Notes: generated by a model from the letters alone, not told the origin. 10,825 bases of DNA from Candidatus Nomurabacteria bacterium (GCA_023267115.1 JAHFNV010000016.1:1-10825), one strand, 5' to 3'. Positions 1-6,799 are shown, counted from the stretch's first letter. Made by a program: numbers and translations.

Positions 1-5
1 TTTGC

Positions 6-11
6 TATAAT
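6..11 (+). promoter_or_regulatory. -10 box of the gyrB promoter
   Basis: A perfect TATAAT ends 10 bases before the gyrB ATG. A start about 6-7 bases after the box would give an mRNA with almost no 5' leader. No Shine-Dalgarno sequence fits in between. The -35 region lies outside the window. Confidence 0.7.
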
Positions 12-21
12 TACGACTATT

Positions 22-2148
22 ATGGCTAAAGAGGAAGATAAACAAAACCTGCATAAAAAGGGAGGGAATGGGCATCATTATGACGCTTCCGACATCTCGG
101 TCCTAGAGGGTCTAGAGCCTGTCAGACGTCGTCCGGGAATGTATATTGGCACCACCGGCCCAGAAGGGCTTCATCATTTAGTCTGGGAAATTTTTGATAA
201 TTCGCGCGATGAAGCAATGGGAGGCTTTTGTGATAACATCGAAGTAGTGTTGCTTCCAGAAAACAGGGTGCGCATAGCTGACAACGGCCGAGGCATACCG
301 GTGGACATGCATAAGAAAACAAAAGTTTCAGCGTTGGAAACGGTGATGACTACCCTGCACGCTGGAGGAAAATTCGGTGGGGAAAATAGCGGATACAAAG
401 TTTCGGGAGGATTGCACGGGGTAGGCGCGTCGGTAGTGAACGCGCTTTCTGTTTATTGTAAGGCCGAAGTGCATCGAGACGGCGGCAAGTATATTCAAGA
501 ATATTCTCAAGGCAAGAAAAAATCTATTGTTAAAAAAGCGGGTGCGTCAAAACTACACGGTACGATTATCACTTTTGAACCAGATGTTGAAGTTTTTAAG
601 GGTATTAAATTTGATTGGAACACGGTAGTGAATCATATTCGTCAACAAGCATATCTCGTGAAAGGCTTGAAAATTTTAATTATTGACGCGCGCCACTTGG
701 AAGCCTTGCTTCCAAGTGGAAGCAAGGCTTCCAAGTTAAATACCGAAGACGTTTTTTATTTTAGAGAACTTGGCTTGGAACTTCCGTCCATTACTTTCTA
801 TTTTGAAGGCGGACTGATTTCGTTGGTAAAATATTACAACAAATTTGTTAAACCGATACACAGCAACATTTTTTATGTTGAAAAAACACTAGATGGTGTC
901 GGGGTGGAAATAGCTCTGCAATATGTAGACGACATCATTGATCGTATTTTCCCTTTTGCCAATAACATTTACACCGGAGAAGGCGGGACGCATGTTACTG
1001 GTTTTAAAACAGCGCTGACCAGAACCTTAAACACATATTGCAAGAAGAGAGAAATGATAAAAGAGTCTGAAGGAGGTTTTACTGGGGAAGATGTTTTGGA
1101 GGGGTTAACCACTGTTATTTCCGTGAAGCTTCACGAGATACAATTTGAAGGCCAAACTAAAAGCAAATTGGGAAGCGTGGAAGCTCAAGGGGCGGTGGCG
1201 ACAGTTTTCGGCGAAGCGTTTGCAAGCTTTTTAGAGGAAAATCCGGATGATGCCAAATCTATCATTAACAAGTCAATTCTGGCCCTAAAGGCTCGCAAAG
1301 CCGCCAAAGCCGCCAAAGATTCCGTACTTCGAAAGGGCGCCTTAGAAGGTATGACTTTGCCGGGAAAATTGGCGGATTGTCAGAGTAAAGATGCCAGTGA
1401 ATCAGAATTGTTTTTAGTGGAAGGGGATTCGGCTGGGGGTAGCGCTAAACAAGGCCGAGACAGACGAACCCAAGCCATCTTGCCGTTGCGCGGAAAAATC
1501 CTGAACGTTGAGCGCGCGCGCATAGACAGAATGCTTGCCTCTAAAGAAGTTAGGTCTTTTGTCATTGCCTTGGGAACTTCTATTGGGGACACTTTTGATC
1601 TCTCCAAAATACGTTATCATAAAATAATTATTGCCACCGATGCCGATGTCGACGGGTCGCATATTCGCACATTACTTTTGACGCTTTTCTACCGATATTT
1701 CAGACAAGTTATTGAGGCGGGACATATATACATTGCCCAGCCACCGCTTTATAAAATAAAAAAAGGCAAAGAGATATCTTATGCTTACACCGATGATGAA
1801 AAGTTAAAAATTATCGGCAAAGGAGGAGAGGTAAGCGAGATACAGCCCATTGACTTACCAGCCGAAGCAGAAGCACAAGAGGGTGCTGAATTTGAAATAC
1901 TCGAACCTAAAACCTCGAACCTAAAACCTAATCGCGTACACATTCAACGTTTTAAAGGTCTAGGTGAAATGAACCCGGAAGAACTTTGGGAGACCACCAT
2001 GGACCCCGCGCACCGGGTACTCAAAAAAGTAAACATCGATGATGCCGAAGAAGCCAATAAAATTTTTGACATTCTAATGGGTTCCGAAGTTCCGCCTCGC
2101 AAATCTTTTATCCAGTCCAACGCCAAACTGGCGGAGATCGATATCTAA
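22..2148 (+). CDS. gyrB: DNA gyrase subunit B
   Basis: This is the ATPase subunit of gyrase (type IIA topoisomerase), which powers ATP-dependent negative supercoiling together with GyrA. The N-terminal GHKL ATPase domain shows the DNS/DEA helix near residue 60, DNGRG at 87-91 and the LHAGGKFGG and GGLHGVGASVVNAL loops. The transducer domain carries QTKSKLGS. The TOPRIM domain has EGDSAGG at 467-473, LPLRGKILNVE, and DADVDGSH from 540. The C-terminal block has RFKGLGEMNPEELWETTMDP. LPLRGKILNVE favours GyrB over ParE. At 708 residues it is longer than the usual ~640. Part of the excess is a 14-codon insertion at residues 225-238, made by a perfect palindrome, and another part is the variable stretch near residues 585-640, which contains a 14-bp tandem duplication. 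The frame stays open throughout, so the gene looks functional. The ATG follows directly on a -10 box. Confidence 0.97.
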   Translation: MAKEEDKQNLHKKGGNGHHYDASDISVLEGLEPVRRRPGMYIGTTGPEGLHHLVWEIFDNSRDEAMGGFCDNIEVVLLPENRVRIADNGRGIPVDMHKKTKVSALETVMTTLHAGGKFGGENSGYKVSGGLHGVGASVVNALSVYCKAEVHRDGGKYIQEYSQGKKKSIVKKAGASKLHGTIITFEPDVEVFKGIKFDWNTVVNHIRQQAYLVKGLKILIIDARHLEALLPSGSKASKLNTEDVFYFRELGLELPSITFYFEGGLISLVKYYNKFVKPIHSNIFYVEKTLDGVGVEIALQYVDDIIDRIFPFANNIYTGEGGTHVTGFKTALTRTLNTYCKKREMIKESEGGFTGEDVLEGLTTVISVKLHEIQFEGQTKSKLGSVEAQGAVATVFGEAFASFLEENPDDAKSIINKSILALKARKAAKAAKDSVLRKGALEGMTLPGKLADCQSKDASESELFLVEGDSAGGSAKQGRDRRTQAILPLRGKILNVERARIDRMLASKEVRSFVIALGTSIGDTFDLSKIRYHKIIIATDADVDGSHIRTLLLTLFYRYFRQVIEAGHIYIAQPPLYKIKKGKEISYAYTDDEKLKIIGKGGEVSEIQPIDLPAEAEAQEGAEFEILEPKTSNLKPNRVHIQRFKGLGEMNPEELWETTMDPAHRVLKKVNIDDAEEANKIFDILMGSEVPPRKSFIQSNAKLAEIDI
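695..736. repeat. Perfect 19-bp inverted repeat (42-bp palindrome) inside gyrB
   Basis: The left arm (695-713, starting ACTTGGAAGCC) and right arm (718-736) are exact reverse complements around the 4-base loop AAGT. The 42 bp equal 14 codons and keep the frame, encoding HLEALLPSGSKASK. They fall between the transducer strand KGLKILIID and the later FYFEGGL strand, where GyrB normally has a short variable turn. This resembles an in-frame palindromic element insertion. It could also fold into a strong hairpin in the mRNA. Confidence 0.9.
1900..1927 (+). repeat. Two exact tandem copies of a 14-bp unit in gyrB
   Basis: The unit CTCGAACCTAAAAC occurs at 1900-1913 and again at 1914-1927, followed by a partial third start (CTAA). 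Because 14 is not a multiple of three, the two copies are read in different frames (LEPKT then SNLKP). The repeat lies in a variable linker before the conserved RFKGLGEMN block. Confidence 0.85.
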
Positions 2149-2160
2149 TTTATCCACATT

Positions 2161-2194
2161 GTCTACTAAACTAACGACCGTCAGTATGGTAGAC
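2161..2194. promoter_or_regulatory. 34-bp imperfect palindrome A: probable operator over the -10 box of the PaaX-like gene
   Basis: The outer arms are GTCTAC and GTAGAC and the core is ACGACCGT. 13 of 17 symmetric positions pair. It contains a possible -10 box TATGGT at 2185-2190, ending 7 bases before the ATG at 2198, so a protein bound here would block transcription. It matches palindrome B downstream of the gene at 28 of 34 positions. The position suggests autoregulation by the encoded wHTH protein; this is inferred. Confidence 0.6.
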
Positions 2195-2197
2195 TAA

Positions 2198-2776
2198 ATG
2201 TGTATGAAGGGAGAAATTTTGGTAAAAGTTTTGGAAATGCTTAAAGATCAAGCAATTAACCAAGTTGATTTTTTTAATGCCGTCTTGGCAAGTGGCTATG
2301 GGGCAAGTATGAGTAAAATAGATTATGAATACCAAAAACAGCAAAAAGTATCTCAAGGTAAAAAGTTTCAACTACAAAACTTAAAAAGCAGGAAAAGGCG
2401 ATTCCAAAAATTTATATCAAAAATGAAACAAGACGGCTTGATTTGTGAAATTGATGGGGATAATTTTGCAATATCAGCGAAAGGAAAAGTCAAACTTGTT
2501 AAATTGAAAAATAATTTACCCGGCAGACATTACGAAAAAGAAAATCAAAACAACCCGGTCATTATCAGTTTTGATGTCCCGGAAAGGCTTCGCAGAAAAA
2601 GAAACTGGCTTAGGGAAGTTATCAAAAATTTAGGGTTTGAAATGATTCACCAGAGTGTCTGGATAGGAAAAGTAAAAATTCCCCAAGATATGATAGTAGA
2701 TTTGGAGAATTTGAAAATTTTAGAATATGTTGAGATTTTTGAGATTAGTAAAAAAGGGACTCTTCAAAAATTATAA
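2198..2776 (+). CDS. PaaX-family-like transcriptional regulator with a Cas2-like domain
   Basis: This is a 192-residue protein with two parts. Residues 3-105 look like a winged-helix DNA-binding region, with a basic stretch (KSRKRRFQKFISKMKQDGLI) and a wing-like end (FAISAKGKVKL). Residues 118-192 resemble the Cas2-like ferredoxin fold of PaaX regulators: VIISFDVPERLRRKR (D126 at the Cas2 Asp position), then LGFEMIHQSVWIG. The PaaX C-terminal effector domain is missing, so it is shorter than classical PaaX (~300 residues). There is no Cas1 and no repeat array nearby, so a regulatory role is preferred over CRISPR adaptation. The ATG at 2198 fits a leaderless start; an in-frame ATG at 2204 is the alternative. 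The gene appears more AT-rich than gyrB and lies alone between two 34-bp palindromes, which suggests self-regulation or a mobile unit. Confidence 0.7.
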   Translation: MCMKGEILVKVLEMLKDQAINQVDFFNAVLASGYGASMSKIDYEYQKQQKVSQGKKFQLQNLKSRKRRFQKFISKMKQDGLICEIDGDNFAISAKGKVKLVKLKNNLPGRHYEKENQNNPVIISFDVPERLRRKRNWLREVIKNLGFEMIHQSVWIGKVKIPQDMIVDLENLKILEYVEIFEISKKGTLQKL

Positions 2777-2787
2777 AAGGTCAGTGT

Positions 2788-2821
2788 GTCTTCTGTACTA
2801 ACGGCCGTCAATATAGTAGAC
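2788..2821. promoter_or_regulatory. 34-bp imperfect palindrome B downstream of the PaaX-like gene
   Basis: The core is a perfect ACGGCCGT and the outer arms are GTCT and AGAC. 13 of 17 symmetric positions pair. It differs from palindrome A at only six positions. It also carries a -10-like TATAGT at 2812-2817, at the same offset as in A, but no plus-strand gene follows. It could be a second operator (looping or titration), a relic promoter, or the other end of a small element. Confidence 0.6.
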
Positions 2822-2848
2822 ATTTATATTTTTTTGTTCAGTTTTGTG

Positions 2849-2864
2849 GCTAAATTATTTTAGC
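2849..2864. other. Small AT-rich hairpin at the 3' end of the thrS-DUF2585 unit
   Basis: GCTAAA and TTTAGC form a perfect 6-bp stem around a 4-base loop, 13 bases beyond the DUF2585 stop codon on the minus strand. No U-tract follows directly on either strand, so it is at best a weak terminator or mRNA end-stabilising hairpin. Confidence 0.3.
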
Positions 2865-2876
2865 AGATATTGATAT

Positions 2877-3443
2877 TTAGAATTTTATCCAGCTCGCTTG
2901 CCATGTTTTAATAAACTCTACAGGATGAATTAACATAATAAGGTTGATGGTTAGGTTGTCGTGGATGAAATACAAGAGCAATAGTTCTATCAAGACCACA
3001 ATTCCCGCGGTTATTTTTTTAGGAAATTTCCACGCCATAATAAACCCGACTGCCATGAAAATTATATCGCCAACACTATTAAAGATACTATCACCGTAAT
3101 AATCTAGCGATATCGTCGCTTCCCGGTAGCGGTTTATAACATAGTCGGTATTCTCTAGGATTTCCCAAGCACCTTCTATCCCTAAGGCCAGCAAGAATCT
3201 TTGTGCGGGTGTAAAACGTTTTCCAAAAATTAGCCACAACAAGAGATAAAAAATTACGCCGTGTATAATGTGAGTAAATGAATATGGGTCAGCAAATTGC
3301 TGAGATTGTTCACTACTCATTACATCAGAAGACCAGATAGATATTACTCCACATTTACAAAAAGGAATACGCCCCATACTAAAAAGTATTACAACTACTA
3401 AGATAATGATTAGGAGCGCAAAGAGTAAATACTTTTTATTCAT
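2877..3443 (-). CDS. DUF2585 (UPF0314) family integral membrane protein
   Basis: This is a 188-residue membrane protein of unknown function. Hydrophobic segments are at about 5-22, 57-73, 80-95, 122-138 and 144-161. It keeps the pattern I associate with DUF2585: MGR.P.CKCG near 23-32, SSEQSQQFADPYSFTHIIHG at 43-62, EGAWEILENT at 90-99, ATISLDYYGDS.NS at 109-123, and DNLT.N.IML..P.E..K.WQ at the end. Its ATG lies six bases after the thrS stop codon on the same strand, with no Shine-Dalgarno sequence, so it is probably the second gene of a thrS transcript. Nothing links it to threonine metabolism. The family is best known to me from Alphaproteobacteria, so its presence beside core genes may reflect transfer (inference). 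Confidence 0.8.
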   Translation of the reverse strand: MNKKYLLFALLIIILVVVILFSMGRIPFCKCGVISIWSSDVMSSEQSQQFADPYSFTHIIHGVIFYLLLWLIFGKRFTPAQRFLLALGIEGAWEILENTDYVINRYREATISLDYYGDSIFNSVGDIIFMAVGFIMAWKFPKKITAGIVVLIELLLLYFIHDNLTINLIMLIHPVEFIKTWQASWIKF

Positions 3444-3449
3444 TACAAT

Positions 3450-4688
3450 TTATTTCTTATTTTTAATTTCTTCTTTTAATTTCTCTAAAAATTTTTCAGC
3501 CGTTATACCTTCCAATTTTTCGTTTCCACGGCCTTCGACGGTAATGGTATTGGAATCCTTTTCTTTATCACCGATGACGATGAGATAAGGAATTTTTTCT
3601 AACTTTGCGTTGCGAATTTTTTTGCTCAAAGATTCATTGGATTCATCAAGCTCGACGCGAATGTCATTCTCTTTTAAAGTTTTAAAAACAGTACTAGCAT
3701 AGTCCAAGTGCTTTTCGGTAGAAATTGGTAAAATTTTCACTTGGACCGGCGAGAGCCAAAGCGGCAGACTTCCTTCGAAGTGTTCTAGTAAAATAGCTAC
3801 TCCTCGCTCAAGTGAGCCAGTAATAGCGGCATGAATCATAATAATACGTTCTCGTTCTCCTTGTTCATTTACGCACGCCAGATCAAATCTCTCTGGCATA
3901 TTCATATCAAGCTGAATGGTAGCAACTTGCCATTCCCGTCCGGCAGAATTTTTTGCCAGGAAATCCAATTTTGGACCATACAGCGCGGCTTCGTTTGGAC
4001 CCTCAAAAAAACTTGCGCCTCGTTCTTCTGCAATTTCCCGAAGTTCTGTTTCGGCCTTGTCCCAGATTTCTTTGGTGCCTAGATATTTTTTCATGTCTTT
4101 TGGATCTCGGAAAGAAAGTCGGACACGTAAAGTAAACCCAAATGTTTTGTAAAATTTGTCTACTATATCCCAGATTTTAAAAAATTCTTCCTTGGTCTGA
4201 TTTTCTCGACAAAAAACATGGGCATCGTCTTGAGTAATAGATAGCACTCGAGTTAAACCACCAAGTTCTCCAGATTGCTCATCTCTATACACCATCGTTG
4301 TCTCTGCATATCTTTGTGGCATTTCTCTATACGAATGTGTTTTGCGATCAAAAATCTGGATATGATGGGGACAGCTCATTGGTTTTAGAGCGTATTCTTT
4401 ACCTTCTCGCGACTTTATTCTAAAAAGCTCATCCGAGAATTTATCCCAATGACCAGACTTTTCATATAATTCGCGCTTGGTTATATGGGGAATGGTGACA
4501 CGACCATAATCATATTTTGCTCGCAATTCCCAAATAAACTCGTCTAACTCTTCACGGATTATAGTTCCCCTTGGTGTCCAAAGTGGAAGTCCAGAACCAA
4601 CTAAGTCAGAGAATGTAAACAAGTCTAGCTCACGGCCTATAACCCGATGGTCGTTTTTATTCAATTCTTTTCCTTTGTCATTTTCCAT
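3450..4688 (-). CDS. thrS: Threonyl-tRNA synthetase, short form without TGS and editing domains
   Basis: This class II synthetase attaches threonine to tRNA-Thr. The 412 residues hold only the catalytic core (about 13-315) and the anticodon-binding domain (about 316-412). Motif 1 is in GLPLWTPRGTIIREEL, motif 2 in YRDEQSGELGGLTRVLSITQDDAH, and motif 3 in GSLERGVAILLEH. The three zinc ligands of the threonine pocket are present: C106 in MSCPHH, H157 in DDAHVFC and H286 in MIHAAI. The start is the first ATG of the frame, 7 bases after a -10 box. Only 74 bases separate it from divergent rpmF, so the absence of the N-terminal TGS and editing domains (normal length ~640) is genuine and not a mis-called start. 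Clearing of Ser-tRNA-Thr would then need a separate factor. Confidence 0.95.
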   Translation of the reverse strand: MENDKGKELNKNDHRVIGRELDLFTFSDLVGSGLPLWTPRGTIIREELDEFIWELRAKYDYGRVTIPHITKRELYEKSGHWDKFSDELFRIKSREGKEYALKPMSCPHHIQIFDRKTHSYREMPQRYAETTMVYRDEQSGELGGLTRVLSITQDDAHVFCRENQTKEEFFKIWDIVDKFYKTFGFTLRVRLSFRDPKDMKKYLGTKEIWDKAETELREIAEERGASFFEGPNEAALYGPKLDFLAKNSAGREWQVATIQLDMNMPERFDLACVNEQGERERIIMIHAAITGSLERGVAILLEHFEGSLPLWLSPVQVKILPISTEKHLDYASTVFKTLKENDIRVELDESNESLSKKIRNAKLEKIPYLIVIGDKEKDSNTITVEGRGNEKLEGITAEKFLEKLKEEIKNKK

Positions 4689-4695
4689 AGCCTGT

Positions 4696-4724
4696 ATGAT
4701 AGCATATTTAATTTTTTTTGAGAA
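4696..4724 (-). promoter_or_regulatory. thrS promoter
   Basis: On the minus strand the -10 box TATCAT (4701-4696) ends 7 bases before the thrS ATG. A weak -35 (TTCTCA, 4724-4719) sits 17 bases upstream of it. The spacing predicts a leaderless or near-leaderless thrS mRNA. Confidence 0.5.
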
Positions 4725-4752
4725 TTGCTTTTACTGTTTAATATGTTACTAT
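4725..4752 (+). promoter_or_regulatory. rpmF promoter
   Basis: A -35 TTGCTT (4725-4730) and a -10 TACTAT (4747-4752) are separated by 16 bases. The box ends 10 bases before the rpmF ATG. The same -35 hexamer and spacer recur at the antitoxin promoter (7065-7092). It is back-to-back with the thrS promoter. Confidence 0.5.
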
Positions 4753-4762
4753 GTAAAGCATT

Positions 4763-4993
4763 ATGGTAGTCCGAATGAGGAGCACAAAATCGCATACCAA
4801 AAATCGACGTTCGCATCATGCGCTCGAATCTACAGCTTTTACTAAGTGTGAAAACTGTCAAGTCTTAAAGAGACGTCACACTGTCTGCGTTGCTTGTGGA
4901 TTTTACCGCGGAAAAAAAGTTTTAGACTTAGTCAAAAAAACGGAGAAGAAACAGAAGAAATTAAAGGCGAAAGCGAAGGAGGCAAGAAGTTAG
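4763..4993 (+). CDS. rpmF: 50S ribosomal protein bL32
   Basis: This is a small zinc-ribbon protein of the large ribosomal subunit. The basic N-terminus (STKSHTKNRRSHHAL, residues 7-21) matches the bL32 signature, normally written S.skr.kRRsH. The four zinc ligands C29, C32, C42 and C45 form two CxxC pairs, with VCVACG around the second. At 76 residues it is somewhat longer than the usual 55-65 because of a lysine-rich C-terminal tail (residues 58-76). The ATG at 4763 fits the promoter spacing. It is the first gene of a plus-strand run with nusB and rnc. Confidence 0.93.
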   Translation: MVVRMRSTKSHTKNRRSHHALESTAFTKCENCQVLKRRHTVCVACGFYRGKKVLDLVKKTEKKQKKLKAKAKEARS

Positions 4994-5105
4994 TTATGGC
5001 CCCCAGCCCTTATTTTTAAAATAAATTTTTGGGTTTCCGAAATTTGGTGAATTTTTAAAAACTTAGCAATAGTTTGATTTTTGTAAAAAATAAGAGCGGG
5101 GTGCT

Positions 5106-5139
5106 CATAAATTATGGTCGCTTCACTCCCTAATTTATG
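5106..5139 (+). promoter_or_regulatory. Inverted repeat enclosing the nusB start codon
   Basis: CATAAATTA (5106-5114) and TAATTTATG (5131-5139) are exact reverse complements with a 16-base loop. The ATG of nusB forms the end of the right arm. In an RNA covering the 143-base rpmF-nusB gap this could hide the start codon. No promoter with leaderless spacing was found here, so nusB is probably translated from a longer leader or from the rpmF transcript. Confidence 0.45.
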
Positions 5140-6066
5140 GCAAATCGGCACCTTTCCAGATCAATAGTACTCCAGACACTTTTTGAGTGGGATTTTTTAG
5201 CTACTGATCAAAAGAGTCGAATTCTCTCCGGTATGGAAATTAAAGAAATATTAAACAGAAACCTGAAAGAGTTTGCTCCCGGGATGGAAGATAATAATTT
5301 TGTGTTCTCATTGATTAGTAAAGTGTTAGAGAAACAAATAGTAATTGATGAAATTATTTTGAAGGCCGCGCCGGGTTGGCCCTTAGATAAAATTTCCATT
5401 GTTGATAGAAATATTTTAAGAATCGGTTTAACCGAACTGCTTTTTGGCGACCGAGCCCAAGTGCCTCCAAAAGTGGCGATCAATGAAGCTATAGAATTGG
5501 CTAAGACTTTCGGTGGAGAGAATTCCGGCAAGTTTGTTAATGGGGTGTTGGGGGCAGTTTACAAGGAAATAGGCCAACCCGGCAAAGATGAAATCAGTAA
5601 AAGCATGCGCAAGAAAAAAGCTGAAACGCCAGTTGATGTAGATAAATTGCCGGTTGAAAATTTAGGTGGAGCATTAATATATACGAAGACCAAGGAGGGT
5701 GTTTTATTTGCCTTAGTGCACGATGTTTTTGGTTATTGGACGCTCTCTAAAGGCAAACTTGAAATGAATGAAAATGTAGAGCAGGGTACAAAACGGGAAA
5801 TTAAAGAGGAAATCGGCATTGATATAACAATTGAAAAAAGACTTGGCAAAAATGAATATATTGCCTCACATCCAGAAAAAGGCAAAACCTTAAAAAAAGT
5901 GGTGTATTTTTTGGCGCGAAGCGAACATCTTCCGCTTCGGCTTGAAATTTCCGGTGGACTAGATGATGCACGCTGGTTTTTACTTTCAGAAATTCCGAAG
6001 CTTCACATTTATAATGATATAATTCCACTGATTTCTAAGGCGGTTAAAATTATCAGTAAAAAATAA
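5137..6066 (+). CDS. nusB: NusB antitermination factor fused to a Nudix hydrolase domain
   Basis: This is a 309-residue two-domain protein. Residues 1-147 match NusB, the all-helical RNA-binding factor that binds boxA with NusE (S10) in rRNA antitermination: RHLSRSIVLQTLFEWDF at 4-20, VDRNILRIGLTELLF near 89-103, and PPKVAINEAIELAKTFGGENSGKFVNGVLGAVYK at 110-143. A charged linker (150-175) leads to a Nudix domain. Its box fits GX5EX7REUXEEXGU exactly, from G206 to I228, after WTLSKGKLE as in MutT/Ap4A hydrolase-like proteins, so it should be catalytically competent. Standalone NusB is about 140 residues. The frame is open from the NusB part to the Nudix part, so the fusion does not depend on a doubtful start. 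The stop overlaps the rnc ATG by one base (TAATG), implying coupled translation. The nucleotide substrate cannot be read from sequence. Confidence 0.9.
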   Translation: MANRHLSRSIVLQTLFEWDFLATDQKSRILSGMEIKEILNRNLKEFAPGMEDNNFVFSLISKVLEKQIVIDEIILKAAPGWPLDKISIVDRNILRIGLTELLFGDRAQVPPKVAINEAIELAKTFGGENSGKFVNGVLGAVYKEIGQPGKDEISKSMRKKKAETPVDVDKLPVENLGGALIYTKTKEGVLFALVHDVFGYWTLSKGKLEMNENVEQGTKREIKEEIGIDITIEKRLGKNEYIASHPEKGKTLKKVVYFLARSEHLPLRLEISGGLDDARWFLLSEIPKLHIYNDIIPLISKAVKIISKK

Positions 6067-6761
6067 TGATTAACTTTTCAGATTTTGAAAAAAAGACCGG
6101 CATTTTTTTTAAAGACAAGGATTTGCTAAAACAGGCCTTTATTCATCGTTCTTATATAAATGAAAATCCGAAGATTCAACTTTCACACAATGAACGTCTG
6201 GAATTTTTAGGCGATGCAGTGTTGGAACTTATTGTAACTGATTTTCTTTACAAAAAATATCCTGAATTTACCGAAGGTGAACTAACGGCCATTCGTTCAG
6301 CCTTAGTGAATGCCGTTATTATTGCCGAGATTGCCTCAAAAATCGGGATGAATGATTATTTGCTTTTATCAAAAGGTGAAGCCAAAGACAATGGTAAAGC
6401 CAGAGCTTATATTTTAGCCAATACTTATGAAGCGTATATTGGAGCAGTTTATTTAGATGCTGGTTACAAGATGGCGGACAAATTTGTACGCAAGTTTCTT
6501 TTGCCCAATACCGAAGAAATAGTGCATAAAAAACTATGGCGCGACGCAAAATCTCTGGTGCAGGAAAAAGCCCAGGAGTTGTTGGGTGTGACGCCGGCTT
6601 ATAAGCTTCTGCATGAATCAGGTCCGGACCACGACAAGCATTTCACTGTGGGGATTTTATTTGGAAAGAACTTAATTGCCGAAGGCAAAGGTAAATCAAA
6701 ACAGGAAGCAGAAGTCAAAGCAGCCGAAGCCGCCCTGGTAGCCAAAAATTGGCTTGATTGA
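6066..6761 (+). CDS. rnc: Ribonuclease III
   Basis: This double-strand-specific endoribonuclease processes rRNA and structured mRNAs. The catalytic domain (1-150) has the signature NERLEFLGD at 42-50, supplying E43, E46 and D50. The second acidic pair lies in ANTYEAYIGAVYLD, where E122 is kept but the usual Asp, four residues after the LA of the common LADxxEA pattern, is N119. The C-terminal dsRNA-binding domain (about 157-228) includes VQEKAQELLGVTPAYKLLHESGPDH and the GKGKSKQEAEVKAAEAAL helix. The length of 231 is normal. The ATG overlaps the nusB stop, so the two are co-transcribed. A link between NusB (rRNA transcription) and RNase III (rRNA processing) is sensible. Confidence 0.95.
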   Translation: MINFSDFEKKTGIFFKDKDLLKQAFIHRSYINENPKIQLSHNERLEFLGDAVLELIVTDFLYKKYPEFTEGELTAIRSALVNAVIIAEIASKIGMNDYLLLSKGEAKDNGKARAYILANTYEAYIGAVYLDAGYKMADKFVRKFLLPNTEEIVHKKLWRDAKSLVQEKAQELLGVTPAYKLLHESGPDHDKHFTVGILFGKNLIAEGKGKSKQEAEVKAAEAALVAKNWLD

Positions 6762-6799
6762 AAAAATATGGAAAAAGATTTTGACGCTTGGAATACAGT

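Noticed and set aside
2198..2776. Reading the protein as a CRISPR Cas2 nuclease
   Set aside because: There is no Cas1 gene and no repeat-spacer array in the window. The N-terminal winged-helix part and the lone position fit a PaaX-type regulator better.
4158..4167. GTCTACTATA in thrS, equal to an arm of the 34-bp palindromes
   Set aside because: It is only a ten-base match without a second arm, in coding sequence, so chance is sufficient.
4994..5136. Terminator after rpmF in the AT-rich gap
   Set aside because: The TTATTTT/AAAATAA symmetry has almost no loop, and the small GAGC/GCTC stem has no U-tract, so no terminator can be supported.
5114..5167. 17-codon ORF overlapping the nusB start (leader peptide)
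   Set aside because: There is no supporting promoter, no ribosome-binding site and no regulatory codon run. It arises from the same inverted repeat as the nusB ATG.
5208..5531. 107-residue ORF antisense to nusB
   Set aside because: It lies wholly within a clearly coding gene on the other strand and shows no recognisable motifs.
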